Below, piece by piece: positions 16,104 through 23,707 of a stretch of 29,275 nucleotides of DNA. Below the pieces are notes generated by a model, which did not search any database, was not told the origin of the DNA, and saw nothing but the letters and a program-made list of their open reading frames with translations. Both the position numbers and the translations under genes were made by a program. The DNA comes from Mageeibacillus sp. UBA1255 (GTDB lineage: Bacteria; Bacillota; Clostridia; UBA1212; UBA1255): positions 1,189 through 30,463 of the forward strand of contig DBVV01000143.1 of the NCBI GenBank assembly GCA_002308795.1, in the 5' to 3' direction. The first letter of the stretch is position 1, and every line of letters starts with the position of its first letter.

Positions 16104-16153
16104 AAAGCCTGCAGGCGAGCGTCAACGCGAAAGACCTGCCGGCTTTATATTTT
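16104..16153. terminator. Shared terminator between convergent genes
   Basis: AAAGCCTGCAGG (16104-16115) pairs with CCTGCCGGCTTT (16135-16146) with a single mismatch; ATATTTT follows on the plus strand. The right arm overlaps the stop codon of the minus-strand gene that ends at 16145. It should end the lipoprotein transcript and may also stop the convergent one. Confidence 0.7.
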
Positions 16154-17065
16154 ACCGGCGCGCTCGGCAAACATCCGTCCCGTCTTTGCGATCAGACGCA
16201 TGACGTCGGGGCACAATTCGTTGTCAACGACGTTCCAGACGTTGAACGTTTCAAAACTCATCGTCTTGTCGAAACGTATCGCCGCCAGCCCTTCCACGAA
16301 CCTGTTCCAGTTGAGCACACCCATGTAAGGGGCAAGGTGCTGGTCGCGGTTACCGTCGTTGTCGTGTACGTGGAACGCCTCGATCCTGTCGCCCAGCTGG
16401 ATCATCGTGTTGTAGATATCCTTACCGACTAAAAGCGCGTGCCCGGTGTCAAGGCAGAATGCGAACCGTCTCTCTCCGGCGATCTCGTTAAGCGTATCGA
16501 TATAATTGCAAGCTAACGAGAAGTCGGAGCAGCACGCCTCGTAGATCTTTCCGCGGTAACCCTCGAACATATTCTCGAGGCAAATGATCACGTCGTATTT
16601 TTTCGCGGAATCGATCAGTTTAGAATAGCTTTCGATGTTTACGTTCCATTCTTCGTCCGGCTTAAGTCTGTTCGGCGCTCCAAGGAAGAACGGGTGTATT
16701 ATCAGACGGTGGCAGCCGATATAAGCGGCGCAGCAGATCGTGCGCTCCAGGCAATGAATAATATACTCATTATAGTCCGGATCTTTTGGATCGAAAGGCA
16801 GCATCGAGGGGAACGGGGCGTGAGCCTGATAATTATCGATACCGTACTTCCTTGCGCTGTCCTTCCATTTATCGCACGCCGCGAGCATTTCCGCCTCGGG
16901 CTTATCAAATATCGTATTACGGATCCTGCCGCGTATTTCGTGACCCTGGAAAAGATGATCCAAGTTCACGTCAACACCGTCGAATCCCGTCTCTTTTACG
17001 AGCCTGTAAGTTTCGTCGCACCCTATGCGCTCGATGATCCCGCCGGTCTGTACAGCAATTTTCAT
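16145..17065 (-). CDS. Sugar phosphate isomerase/epimerase-like TIM barrel
   Basis: A 306-residue protein of the xylose-isomerase-like (AP endonuclease 2) TIM-barrel family. The ATG at 17065 is preceded by CCGGAGG; a longer frame to 17107 lacks such a site. Probable metal ligands sit at the strand ends: E164 (CLEN), D206 and H209 (LDTGHA), H232/H234/D235 (HVHDNDG) and E272 (SFE). Members isomerise or epimerise keto-sugars, inositols or hydroxypyruvate using a divalent metal. The exact substrate cannot be told, and no sugar transporter or kinase is next to it. It stands alone between a shared terminator and its own promoter, which carries a duplicated operator-like motif, suggesting specific regulation. 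Confidence 0.85.
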   Translation of the reverse strand: MKIAVQTGGIIERIGCDETYRLVKETGFDGVDVNLDHLFQGHEIRGRIRNTIFDKPEAEMLAACDKWKDSARKYGIDNYQAHAPFPSMLPFDPKDPDYNEYIIHCLERTICCAAYIGCHRLIIHPFFLGAPNRLKPDEEWNVNIESYSKLIDSAKKYDVIICLENMFEGYRGKIYEACCSDFSLACNYIDTLNEIAGERRFAFCLDTGHALLVGKDIYNTMIQLGDRIEAFHVHDNDGNRDQHLAPYMGVLNWNRFVEGLAAIRFDKTMSFETFNVWNVVDNELCPDVMRLIAKTGRMFAERAGKI

Positions 17066-17100
17066 ATAAAAACCTCCGGATACAGTTTTACTGGGCGAAG

Positions 17101-17180
17101 ACCGCACGCGGTCAATAACGTGTCAGATCTCCGGCTTTTCTATACTTCAAATTGTATCACCGCACGTCGCGGCGGTCAAT
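17101..17180. promoter_or_regulatory. Duplicated operator-like motif in the promoter of the 16145-17065 gene
   Basis: ACCGCAC joined directly to GCGGTCAAT occurs at 17101-17116. The same two halves, split by GTCGCG, occur at 17159-17180. The second copy covers the -35 box and spacer of the minus-strand promoter; the first lies in the leader and contains the palindrome GACCGC-AC-GCGGTC. This looks like a two-site operator (inference). Confidence 0.5.
17151..17179 (-). promoter_or_regulatory. Promoter of the isomerase-like gene
   Basis: On the minus strand TTGACC (plus 17174-17179), a 17-bp spacer and TACAAT (plus 17151-17156). The leader to the ATG at 17065 would be about 80 bases. Confidence 0.7.
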
Positions 17181-17233
17181 ACATTTTCGCTTTTGCTTCC
17201 GTCCGATGCCGCCTGTCTGCCATAATGTTCCTG

Positions 17234-17262
17234 TTGATTTTGACGCGGAAATATAATACAAT
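17234..17262 (+). promoter_or_regulatory. Promoter of the envelope operon
   Basis: TTGATT (17234-17239), a 17-bp spacer and TACAAT (17257-17262), about 80 bases before the ATG at 17343. It is divergent from the isomerase promoter. Confidence 0.65.
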
Positions 17263-17342
17263 ATATCCGGAAATTTATGTACGGTATTCGCGCAAAATTT
17301 CCGTTTGGAATAATAGTATATCAGAGTTGGGAATGATCATAT

Positions 17343-18161
17343 ATGGCTAATGAAAACGATTATAATTACAGACGAAACACCGGAGAAGTAAACCGGCCCG
17401 CAGTGCGTTCTACACACAGCGGAGCTCTGTCCGGTGAACGTTCGGGTAATGCTGCCGGTCAGACGCGGAATGCAGGATATGCCGCTGAAACCGCGAACGC
17501 CAGGAATAACGGAAATGCTGTTCCTGCTGACCGGAATGCCGGAAAAACGGGCGGCGATCCTAAAAATAATAAAAACGTATATCTTATGAGGCGCATCGTT
17601 TTCGCTGCCGTCGTGATCGCAGTGATCGTACTGCTTATCGTTCTGATCGTTGCCATATCGAAAGCCGCGTCGAAGCCTAAAAAACCTGCCGAAGGCCCGG
17701 TCATGTCCGCCGTCGCATTTGAAGCGGGAGAATACGGGCCCGCAGCCGAACAGCTGCTCACCGAGACCGGAAAAGCAGTGACTTCGCAGGGCGGACGCAT
17801 CGAATACGAGACGGACATCACGCAGATCAATTTCCACGTACTTGGAGTGTATAAAGTAATATTGATCTTTACGGACACAGACGGAACCAGGTCGAGACAT
17901 AATGTCGAGATCCACGTCGTTGACACCGTGCCGCCGTCGGGCGTTGCGGTAGACCGGTATACGGTGAAAGGGCAGCCCCTCAGTGTGGCTGACTTTATTG
18001 CCCCCGGATCGGTCAGAGACGAGACTGACGTGGCGGTATCGTTCATGGATCCGGAGCCCGATTACAACACTGAAGGAACGCAGACGGTAAATATCCTGTT
18101 GAGAGACAGGGGAGGAAACGAGACTAGACTTACGGCATCGCTTACGGTAACAGCCGAGTAA
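17343..18161 (+). CDS. Single-pass membrane protein with Ig-like extracytoplasmic domains
   Basis: A 272-residue protein. The first ~75 residues are hydrophilic and rich in Asn, Ala, Gly and Arg, with repeated NA/NG phrases (GNAAGQTRNAGYAAETANAR), probably disordered and cytoplasmic. After MRR comes one membrane helix (85-106). The outer part holds two beta-rich segments: one ending GVYKVILIFTDTDG and VEIHVVDTVPPS, and a second with NTEGTQTVNILLRDRGGNET. This is the strand pattern of DUF5011/HYR-type bacterial Ig domains. The ribosome binding site is weak (GGGAA, eleven bases upstream). It is the first gene of a run into a polysaccharide deacetylase 37 bases on, so a scaffold or wall-contact role is plausible. 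There is no enzymatic motif. Confidence 0.75.
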   Translation: MANENDYNYRRNTGEVNRPAVRSTHSGALSGERSGNAAGQTRNAGYAAETANARNNGNAVPADRNAGKTGGDPKNNKNVYLMRRIVFAAVVIAVIVLLIVLIVAISKAASKPKKPAEGPVMSAVAFEAGEYGPAAEQLLTETGKAVTSQGGRIEYETDITQINFHVLGVYKVILIFTDTDGTRSRHNVEIHVVDTVPPSGVAVDRYTVKGQPLSVADFIAPGSVRDETDVAVSFMDPEPDYNTEGTQTVNILLRDRGGNETRLTASLTVTAE

Positions 18162-18198
18162 CAGCCGGAAAACAAAAGAAAAAAGGGGAAAAGAAGAA

Positions 18199-19632
18199 AT
18201 GAGCGGTGAAAAATCAAAAGGCAACGGCCTTAAAATAATGATCATAGTGATGCTGGCAGTGATAGTTGCCCTTGTGGTCATTATAGCTAAAATTAGCACG
18301 GATAAATCTCCGGATCCCGGAAAAACTATAATCAATAATTCGACGTCGGATCCACATTCCGGTGTAATGACGGCTCTTCCGCATAATACAGACGGATCGG
18401 TCATCACCTCGGAACCCGGAGTTACCGGTAATGATCCTGCCGTGACAGGAGATCAGAAAACAGACGACCCCGAGACTGCCACCGTGACACCGGTCCCCGC
18501 CACGCCTACTGCAGCGCCGACGAACAAACCTTCCGAAGAGCTTAAACTTGTCGATTATTCCGGAATAGTTGAACACGTATTCACTCACTCGCTCGTCGCG
18601 TTCCCTGAGCTCGGATATCCAAAAGACATATCCAACGTGGATAAGGTTATGAATACTTATTTCATCGACTGCATAACCGTCCCCGAATTCAAAGCGATAC
18701 TCCAGGCGCTCTACGATGACGGGTATATGCTCGTGAACATCAACTATGTTTATGAGAAAGACGGAAACGGTGTGCCGAGGCTCAAGAAATCTTTCAAGTT
18801 CCCCGAAGGTAAAAAACCGCTCGTATTCTCTTTCGACGACACCTGTTATTACAGTGAAAAAATGGGCCGCGGAATGATCGATAAACTCGTCATAATCGAC
18901 GGAAAGATCGGTACTTATACGAAGCATAAGGACGGAACCGTGGTACAGGGATTTGACGAAGAACATATACCGATCCTTGACCGCTTCGTCGAAGAGCATC
19001 CTGACTTTTCGTTCAACGGCGCAAAGGGAATGCTTTGCCTTACCGGATATGACGGGATACTCGGATACCGCACTCAGCGCGTTTCTGACGGAGACGGAAG
19101 AACTGAAGCAGACAGGCAGCGCGAGATCGAGGCTGTAAAGCCGATCATCAAGCTGCTTAAAGATACGGGCTGGTATTTTGCGAGCCATTCATATAAGCAC
19201 GGCCTTATGGAGAGATATTCTACTGATAGCATGATAGACTGTGCTACAAAATTCCAGAATGAAGTTATCCCGCTCATCGGAGAGACGAAGATCTATGTAT
19301 ATCCTTACGGCAGCTGGAAACGCTCATCCGACGGAAAGACGTGCCCCGGCCCTCAGAGGGTGCTCAACGAGATGGGATTTGAATATTTCTGCAGCGTAGG
19401 TGCTAACTGGTACGCTAATACCCGCGCAGATCTGGGCAATATCATCCTTCAGGACCGCGCGAATATCGACGGCACCGCTTTCGTATGGTTCCAGGATATA
19501 TTCACGAACCATGAAGAGACAGGAAAGCCCAGGTTCCCGAGCATCAATTTCCGCGAGATATACGACGATGCCAGGAATATCTCATACGACGACGCCGTGG
19601 CCGCATACAAGGAGTGGAAGGGAATCTCGTAA
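18199..19632 (+). CDS. Membrane-anchored polysaccharide deacetylase (NodB homology)
   Basis: A 477-residue protein with an N-terminal anchor helix (12-31), a disordered Thr/Pro linker to ~112 and a deacetylase domain. Motif 1 is FSFDDT with D213-D214; motif 2 is SHSYKH with H330 and H334; a YPYG segment (368-371) fits motif 3. Such enzymes remove N- or O-acetyl groups from peptidoglycan or other extracellular glycans using a metal held by Asp-His-His. About 115 residues separate motifs 1 and 2, much longer than in compact NodB domains, because of an insert that includes a 260-295 segment (HPDFSFNGAKGMLCLTGYDG). The RBS AAAAGGGG precedes the ATG. The next gene, ribF, starts three bases after its stop. 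Confidence 0.85.
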   Translation: MSGEKSKGNGLKIMIIVMLAVIVALVVIIAKISTDKSPDPGKTIINNSTSDPHSGVMTALPHNTDGSVITSEPGVTGNDPAVTGDQKTDDPETATVTPVPATPTAAPTNKPSEELKLVDYSGIVEHVFTHSLVAFPELGYPKDISNVDKVMNTYFIDCITVPEFKAILQALYDDGYMLVNINYVYEKDGNGVPRLKKSFKFPEGKKPLVFSFDDTCYYSEKMGRGMIDKLVIIDGKIGTYTKHKDGTVVQGFDEEHIPILDRFVEEHPDFSFNGAKGMLCLTGYDGILGYRTQRVSDGDGRTEADRQREIEAVKPIIKLLKDTGWYFASHSYKHGLMERYSTDSMIDCATKFQNEVIPLIGETKIYVYPYGSWKRSSDGKTCPGPQRVLNEMGFEYFCSVGANWYANTRADLGNIILQDRANIDGTAFVWFQDIFTNHEETGKPRFPSINFREIYDDARNISYDDAVAAYKEWKGIS

Positions 19633-19635
19633 TTT

Positions 19636-20577
19636 ATGAATATTATTTACGGATTCGGTCAATGGAGTTTCCCGCAAAACGGAACGGCTGTAGCGCTAGG
19701 CTTTTTTGACGGTGTACATAACGGCCACAAATCATTGCTTAAGACGCTTACCCGCGTCGCTCAGGAAAATTCACTTGAAAGCGTAGTTTACACCTTTGCC
19801 GATCATCCGGGCAGGGTCACACGTAATGAAGTGAAGCTCCTTTGCTCTAACAGACAGAAAGCCGGATATATAGCTGAAACAGGTGTCAGCGAGCTGATAT
19901 TCGACTGGTTCGACGAAAGTTTCAGCAGGATAACGCCGGACGAATTTGCGCGCGAGATACTTGTAAAAAAGCTGAACGCACGGATCGTGGTCGCCGGGGA
20001 CAATTACAGTTTCGGTTACAAGGGAAGCGGCAGAAGCGAGGATCTGATTAAACTCGGCGAAAAATACGGATTCAGGGCCGTGATCGTGCCGAGGCTCAAA
20101 TGTAAATTCGACGGACAGAAAGTAACCGTATCGAGTTCTCTTTTGAGAACGCTTGTCGCATCAGGTCGAATGACTGAGTTCAGAAAACTTACAGGGCATA
20201 ATTATACGCTCGAAGGAACTGTCGTAAAAGGAAGGAAAGTCGGACGGAAGATCGGTTTTCCGACGGCAAACATACGGCCTGACAAAAGATCGGTGCTCCC
20301 GGAAAAAGGAGTATACGCCACACGCGTAAGGTCGAGTGCTTTCCCGGACAATGAATTCAAAGCTATAACTAACGTCGGGAGCAATCCCACGTTCGATGAT
20401 CATACCGGCGGCACAACTATAGAGAGTTATCTGCTTGACTTTAAAGGTGATCTCTACGGCGCCGCGATCGAGATCGAAATGATCTCGAAAATACGCGACG
20501 AGAAACGTTTTGAAAACCCGGATGAACTCAGCAGACAGATAATGACAGATGCCGGAAAACGGAGGAGAATGAAATGA
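19636..20577 (+). CDS. ribF: Bifunctional riboflavin kinase / FAD synthetase
   Basis: A 313-residue RibF. The N-terminal FAD synthetase half has the nucleotidyltransferase motif LGFFDGVHNGH (21-31, H28 and H31), GDNYSFGYKG (121-130) and VSSSLLR (165-171). The C-terminal riboflavin kinase half (from ~190) has GRKIGFPTANI (203-213), GVYATRV and GSNPTF (248-253). It phosphorylates riboflavin to FMN and then adenylylates FMN to FAD. It lies three bases after the deacetylase, and its stop overlaps the start of lgt (ATGA), so it is embedded in an envelope operon rather than with riboflavin genes. No FMN riboswitch is visible upstream. Length and motifs are normal for the family. Confidence 0.95.
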   Translation: MNIIYGFGQWSFPQNGTAVALGFFDGVHNGHKSLLKTLTRVAQENSLESVVYTFADHPGRVTRNEVKLLCSNRQKAGYIAETGVSELIFDWFDESFSRITPDEFAREILVKKLNARIVVAGDNYSFGYKGSGRSEDLIKLGEKYGFRAVIVPRLKCKFDGQKVTVSSSLLRTLVASGRMTEFRKLTGHNYTLEGTVVKGRKVGRKIGFPTANIRPDKRSVLPEKGVYATRVRSSAFPDNEFKAITNVGSNPTFDDHTGGTTIESYLLDFKGDLYGAAIEIEMISKIRDEKRFENPDELSRQIMTDAGKRRRMK

Positions 20578-21647
20578 TATCGCTGTTTAATTCAATAAAA
20601 ATGATCGCGGAGGCGGGATACGTAGAATTCCCGAATCTGTTTAAGAATCATGGACTGAGGCTCAACATCAACGACGTAGCGTTCAAGATCGGGTCATTTG
20701 AAGTACGCTGGTACGGACTGCTGATAAGCGGCGTTGTCCTCCTGTGCATCTTCCTCGGAATGAGATCGTGCAAAAAATACAATATTGACCCGAACGACCT
20801 CCTCGACTACCTTATCTTCTGCCTGCCGGCCGCGATCATCGGGCTCAGGTTATATTACGTTGCCTTCAATTTTTCACAATACAAGGATAATCTCGTTTCG
20901 ATATTCTATTTCTGGGAAGGCGGTCTTGCGATATACGGAGGAATAATCGGCGCTGTCATTGCGATTTTGATCGTCGCAAAGGTTAAAAAGCAGAAAGTGC
21001 TTCACATAATCGATTTCCTGATCGGATACGTGGCGCTGGGTCAGGCGGTCGGACGCTGGGGAAATTTCTTCAACCAGGAGGCTTTCGGCGGTCCTACGAC
21101 GCTTCCCTGGGGCATGACCGGTGATAAGATAGCCGTATTCGTCCGCAATCAGGGCTGGGATATCGGTACGCTCGTCCATCCGACCTTTTTATACGAATCT
21201 CTCTGGTGCGTGATCGTTTTTGTTACGATTATGCTGTACCGCCGAAGCCGCTTCTACAGAAGCGACGGTGAATGTCTCTCGATCTATATGATAATGTACG
21301 GATTTGAACGTATGATCGTAGAAGGCCTGCGCACTGACAGCCTTTATATCGGAAATACCGGCATAAGAGTATCCCAGCTGCTTTCCGGAATACTGGTGAT
21401 AGTCGGTATCGCGCTGCTCATCGACCTTAAAGTTCGTTACAGGAAGGCTGTTTACGATGGAAAAATACAGGTCGAAGGAGCCGGTGAGGATACGGGGTTC
21501 GACAGAGCTAAAGCGATCCTGGAAGGCGCCGAAGAAGAGGCTGCCGTTGACGATACCGCAGCAGATACGGCCGTGACGGACGTTGACGACGCCGCAGCAG
21601 ATACGGCCGTGGCGGACGTTGACAACGCCGAAAAAGATCCGGAATAA
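20574..21647 (+). CDS. lgt: Prolipoprotein diacylglyceryl transferase
   Basis: A 357-residue integral membrane enzyme that attaches diacylglycerol to the lipobox cysteine of prolipoproteins, the first step for the lipoproteins at 14997 and 27063. The Lgt signature GRWGNFFNQE is at 160-169, preceded by YGGIIGA and followed by the usual HPTFLYES and YGFERMIVEGLR. It starts at the ATG overlapping the ribF stop, with GGAGGAGA just upstream. The enzyme core ends near residue 290. The remaining ~65 residues are an acidic, Ala/Asp/Val-rich tail containing a 12-residue repeat encoded by two 36-bp tandem copies. That tail is not part of the usual 260-290-residue Lgt and should be cytoplasmic. Confidence 0.95.
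   Translation: MISLFNSIKMIAEAGYVEFPNLFKNHGLRLNINDVAFKIGSFEVRWYGLLISGVVLLCIFLGMRSCKKYNIDPNDLLDYLIFCLPAAIIGLRLYYVAFNFSQYKDNLVSIFYFWEGGLAIYGGIIGAVIAILIVAKVKKQKVLHIIDFLIGYVALGQAVGRWGNFFNQEAFGGPTTLPWGMTGDKIAVFVRNQGWDIGTLVHPTFLYESLWCVIVFVTIMLYRRSRFYRSDGECLSIYMIMYGFERMIVEGLRTDSLYIGNTGIRVSQLLSGILVIVGIALLIDLKVRYRKAVYDGKIQVEGAGEDTGFDRAKAILEGAEEEAAVDDTAADTAVTDVDDAAADTAVADVDNAEKDPE
21558..21629 (+). repeat. Two 36-bp tandem repeats in the 3' end of lgt
   Basis: Copies at 21558-21593 and 21594-21629 begin GCAGCAGATACGGCCGTG and differ at two positions. In frame they encode an acidic unit of the form AADTAV(T/A)DVD(D/N)A. A shorter partial version (AAVDDT) precedes them. This is a recent duplication inside a disordered tail. 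Confidence 0.9.
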
Positions 21648-21660
21648 AATCGTTTATAAT

Positions 21661-22839
21661 ATGTTTCGAAAAAAGACTTCAAAAATTCTGACCAGGGACG
21701 ATGGCCGCCTGTTTCGCGAAGTGTCCGCAAACAGGACGGTCGATTTCCTTGTCGAATTTGACTACTTTCTGCTGATCATCGTGCTGGCAATAACTGTTGT
21801 CGGCATGATATTCTTAGGAAGCGCCATGAACAACATGTACGCTGACGGCGGAAAAGCGGCGATGCGCTCGCAGATAGTCGGGCTGGTCATTGGAGTGATC
21901 GCAGCGATTGTCCTGGCATTTTTCGATTACAACCTTCTGAAAAAAATAACATGGCCTTTTTACGCCGTAAACGTTCTCCTGATGCTCACGGTATTCACTC
22001 CTCTCGGCATAGAAGATTACGGCAGCCGCGCATGGATAGGAATAGGCTCATTCACATATCAGCCGTCCGAACTGATGAAACTTGCGATGGTGCTCGTGAT
22101 CGCGGTGGAACTTGAAAGGGCGCAGGAGCAGGGATTCGGGCTGAGGCAAACGATCATAATATCCGGAGCATTTCTCCTGCCGCTCGGACTGATCGTACTC
22201 CAGAAAGATATCGGACAGGCGATGGTCCTTATATTCTCGTTCCTGATGGTACTTTTTGTAGGAAAAGCCAAATTCTGGTACATCCTGGGCGTGATCGCAC
22301 TAGGAGCCGCGGCGGTTCCGTTTATGTGGAAATTCTACTTTAACGACACGAGGCGGGCAAGACTTTTCGCATTCCTTGACCCGGAAAGATATCCTGACTA
22401 TTCGCTGCAGCTCGTACGCTCGGAAACGGCGATCGGCTCCGGCGGGCTCACCGGCCAGGGGCTCGGGCGAGGGGCAATGAACGGCGGTAAAAAGATACTC
22501 GTAAAAATGTCCGACTCCATTTTCGCCGTAATAGGCGAAGAAGGCGGATTTATTATTTCCGCCCTGCTGATAATACTCTTCGGCATCCTGCTGATGAGAA
22601 TGTGCTATATTTCCTCACGCGCCAGAGATATGTACGGAAAATGCGTTGCCGTCGGGATCCTGGCAATGTTTTTATTCAATATATTCGAAAATATCGGAAT
22701 GAATTTAGGAATAATGCCTATAACGGGACTTCCGCTGCCGTTCGTCAGCAAAGGCGGAAGCGCTATGATAACCAACTATATATGCATCGGGGTCCTGCTA
22801 AGCGTTTCGCTCAGGCGAAAACGCGGGATGTTCGACTGA
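21661..22839 (+). CDS. rodA: SEDS-family peptidoglycan polymerase, RodA-like
   Basis: A 392-residue polytopic protein of the FtsW/RodA/SpoVE family, which polymerises lipid II into glycan strands together with a class B PBP. Recognisable elements are GSRAWIGIG, TYQPSELMKLAMV, the conserved IGSGGLTGQGLG loop, DSIFAVIGEEGG and the C-terminal GIMPITGLPLPFVSKGGSAM. The NIGMNLGIMPITGLPLPF phrasing is closer to RodA than to FtsW; a lysine replaces the usual tyrosine in FVSYGGS. The start at 21661 lies 13 bases after lgt; the ribosome binding site is poor, so coupling to lgt translation is likely. It ends three bases from the stop of the convergent amidohydrolase. Confidence 0.88.
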   Translation: MFRKKTSKILTRDDGRLFREVSANRTVDFLVEFDYFLLIIVLAITVVGMIFLGSAMNNMYADGGKAAMRSQIVGLVIGVIAAIVLAFFDYNLLKKITWPFYAVNVLLMLTVFTPLGIEDYGSRAWIGIGSFTYQPSELMKLAMVLVIAVELERAQEQGFGLRQTIIISGAFLLPLGLIVLQKDIGQAMVLIFSFLMVLFVGKAKFWYILGVIALGAAAVPFMWKFYFNDTRRARLFAFLDPERYPDYSLQLVRSETAIGSGGLTGQGLGRGAMNGGKKILVKMSDSIFAVIGEEGGFIISALLIILFGILLMRMCYISSRARDMYGKCVAVGILAMFLFNIFENIGMNLGIMPITGLPLPFVSKGGSAMITNYICIGVLLSVSLRRKRGMFD

Positions 22840-22842
22840 CCG

Positions 22843-23682
22843 TCACAGCTTACCGCCAAAAAATCTGAGGGCGTTATCGTACAAGATCATTGACCGCTCC
22901 TCGTCAGACAGCTCAAGAGCCATGAACCGCCCGAACTCATCCGTGTGATTCCACATCGGTGAATCCGTGCCGAAAAACACGTGATCGATACCGTGAGCAC
23001 GGATGATATTGACCGCTTCGGCGGGAGGAACGAACATAAGAGAACTCGAAGTATCTATATAAACGCGCGGATGTCCGTAATTTATCTTAGCCGCTTCCCA
23101 GTCACGGTATCCTCCCAGATGCGCCGCGATGGCGACAAGCTTCGGGAACCGCTCGAGCACACGGTTCAATCTCACCGGGTCGGAAAAATCGTATCTGTCA
23201 TCGCCGGTATGAAACAGTATCGGCAGCCTGCCTTCCGCCGCTTCATAGATCGGGAAGGCACATTCGTCGTCAATATTAAATTTTTGAAAGTCAGGGTGCA
23301 GTTTTATGCCTCTGAGTCCCAGCTGTATCATGCGCTCGATCTCGCCGGCAGGATCCTCAAAATCAGGATGGATCGAACCGAATCCGATAAATTCCGGATG
23401 CGCAGCGGCCTCGCCGGCAACGAAATCATTTATCGATCTTACCTGGTGTGCGGTCGTGGCGGTAGAGCAGACAAGATACTTCATAACGCCGATCTTTTTA
23501 CCGTCGTCAATAAGATATTCTGACGTTCCTTTGTTCTGCATCGGTATCCCGTAAAATTTACCGATCGCGTCAACGGCTTTTTCCTCGATCTTCGTCGGGA
23601 ATATATGGGTATGCATATTTATTATCGGCCGCGCCCCGGAATCATTACGTTTTTTGCGCTTTTTCGTCTCTTTTTCAGCCAT
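22843..23682 (-). CDS. Amidohydrolase-family (amidohydrolase 2) metal-dependent hydrolase
   Basis: A 279-residue TIM-barrel hydrolase. A basic N-terminal tail (KETKKRKKRN) precedes the metal motif INMHTHIFP (H24, H26). Further landmarks are GIKLHPDFQKF, PILFHTGDD, AAHLGGYRDW and FFGTDSPMW, where the Asp is the catalytic metal ligand. Members of this Pfam family (PF04909) hydrolyse or decarboxylate small molecules; the substrate is not evident. Its start follows GGAGTATATCAAA and lies 25 bases after the stop of the MBL-fold gene, so the two form an operon. The short basic extension before the barrel is unusual and might bind nucleic acid or acidic partners (speculative). Confidence 0.85.
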   Translation of the reverse strand: MAEKETKKRKKRNDSGARPIINMHTHIFPTKIEEKAVDAIGKFYGIPMQNKGTSEYLIDDGKKIGVMKYLVCSTATTAHQVRSINDFVAGEAAAHPEFIGFGSIHPDFEDPAGEIERMIQLGLRGIKLHPDFQKFNIDDECAFPIYEAAEGRLPILFHTGDDRYDFSDPVRLNRVLERFPKLVAIAAHLGGYRDWEAAKINYGHPRVYIDTSSSLMFVPPAEAVNIIRAHGIDHVFFGTDSPMWNHTDEFGRFMALELSDEERSMILYDNALRFFGGKL

Positions 23683-23707
23683 TTTGATATACTCCGTCTG
23701 ATACTGT

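Noticed and set aside
17343..18407. Long minus-strand open frames opposite the Ig-like and deacetylase genes
   Set aside because: Low-complexity translations with no ribosome binding site; mirror frames of real plus-strand genes.
19600..19640. FMN riboswitch before ribF
   Set aside because: Only three bases separate ribF from the preceding gene, so no riboswitch can fit.
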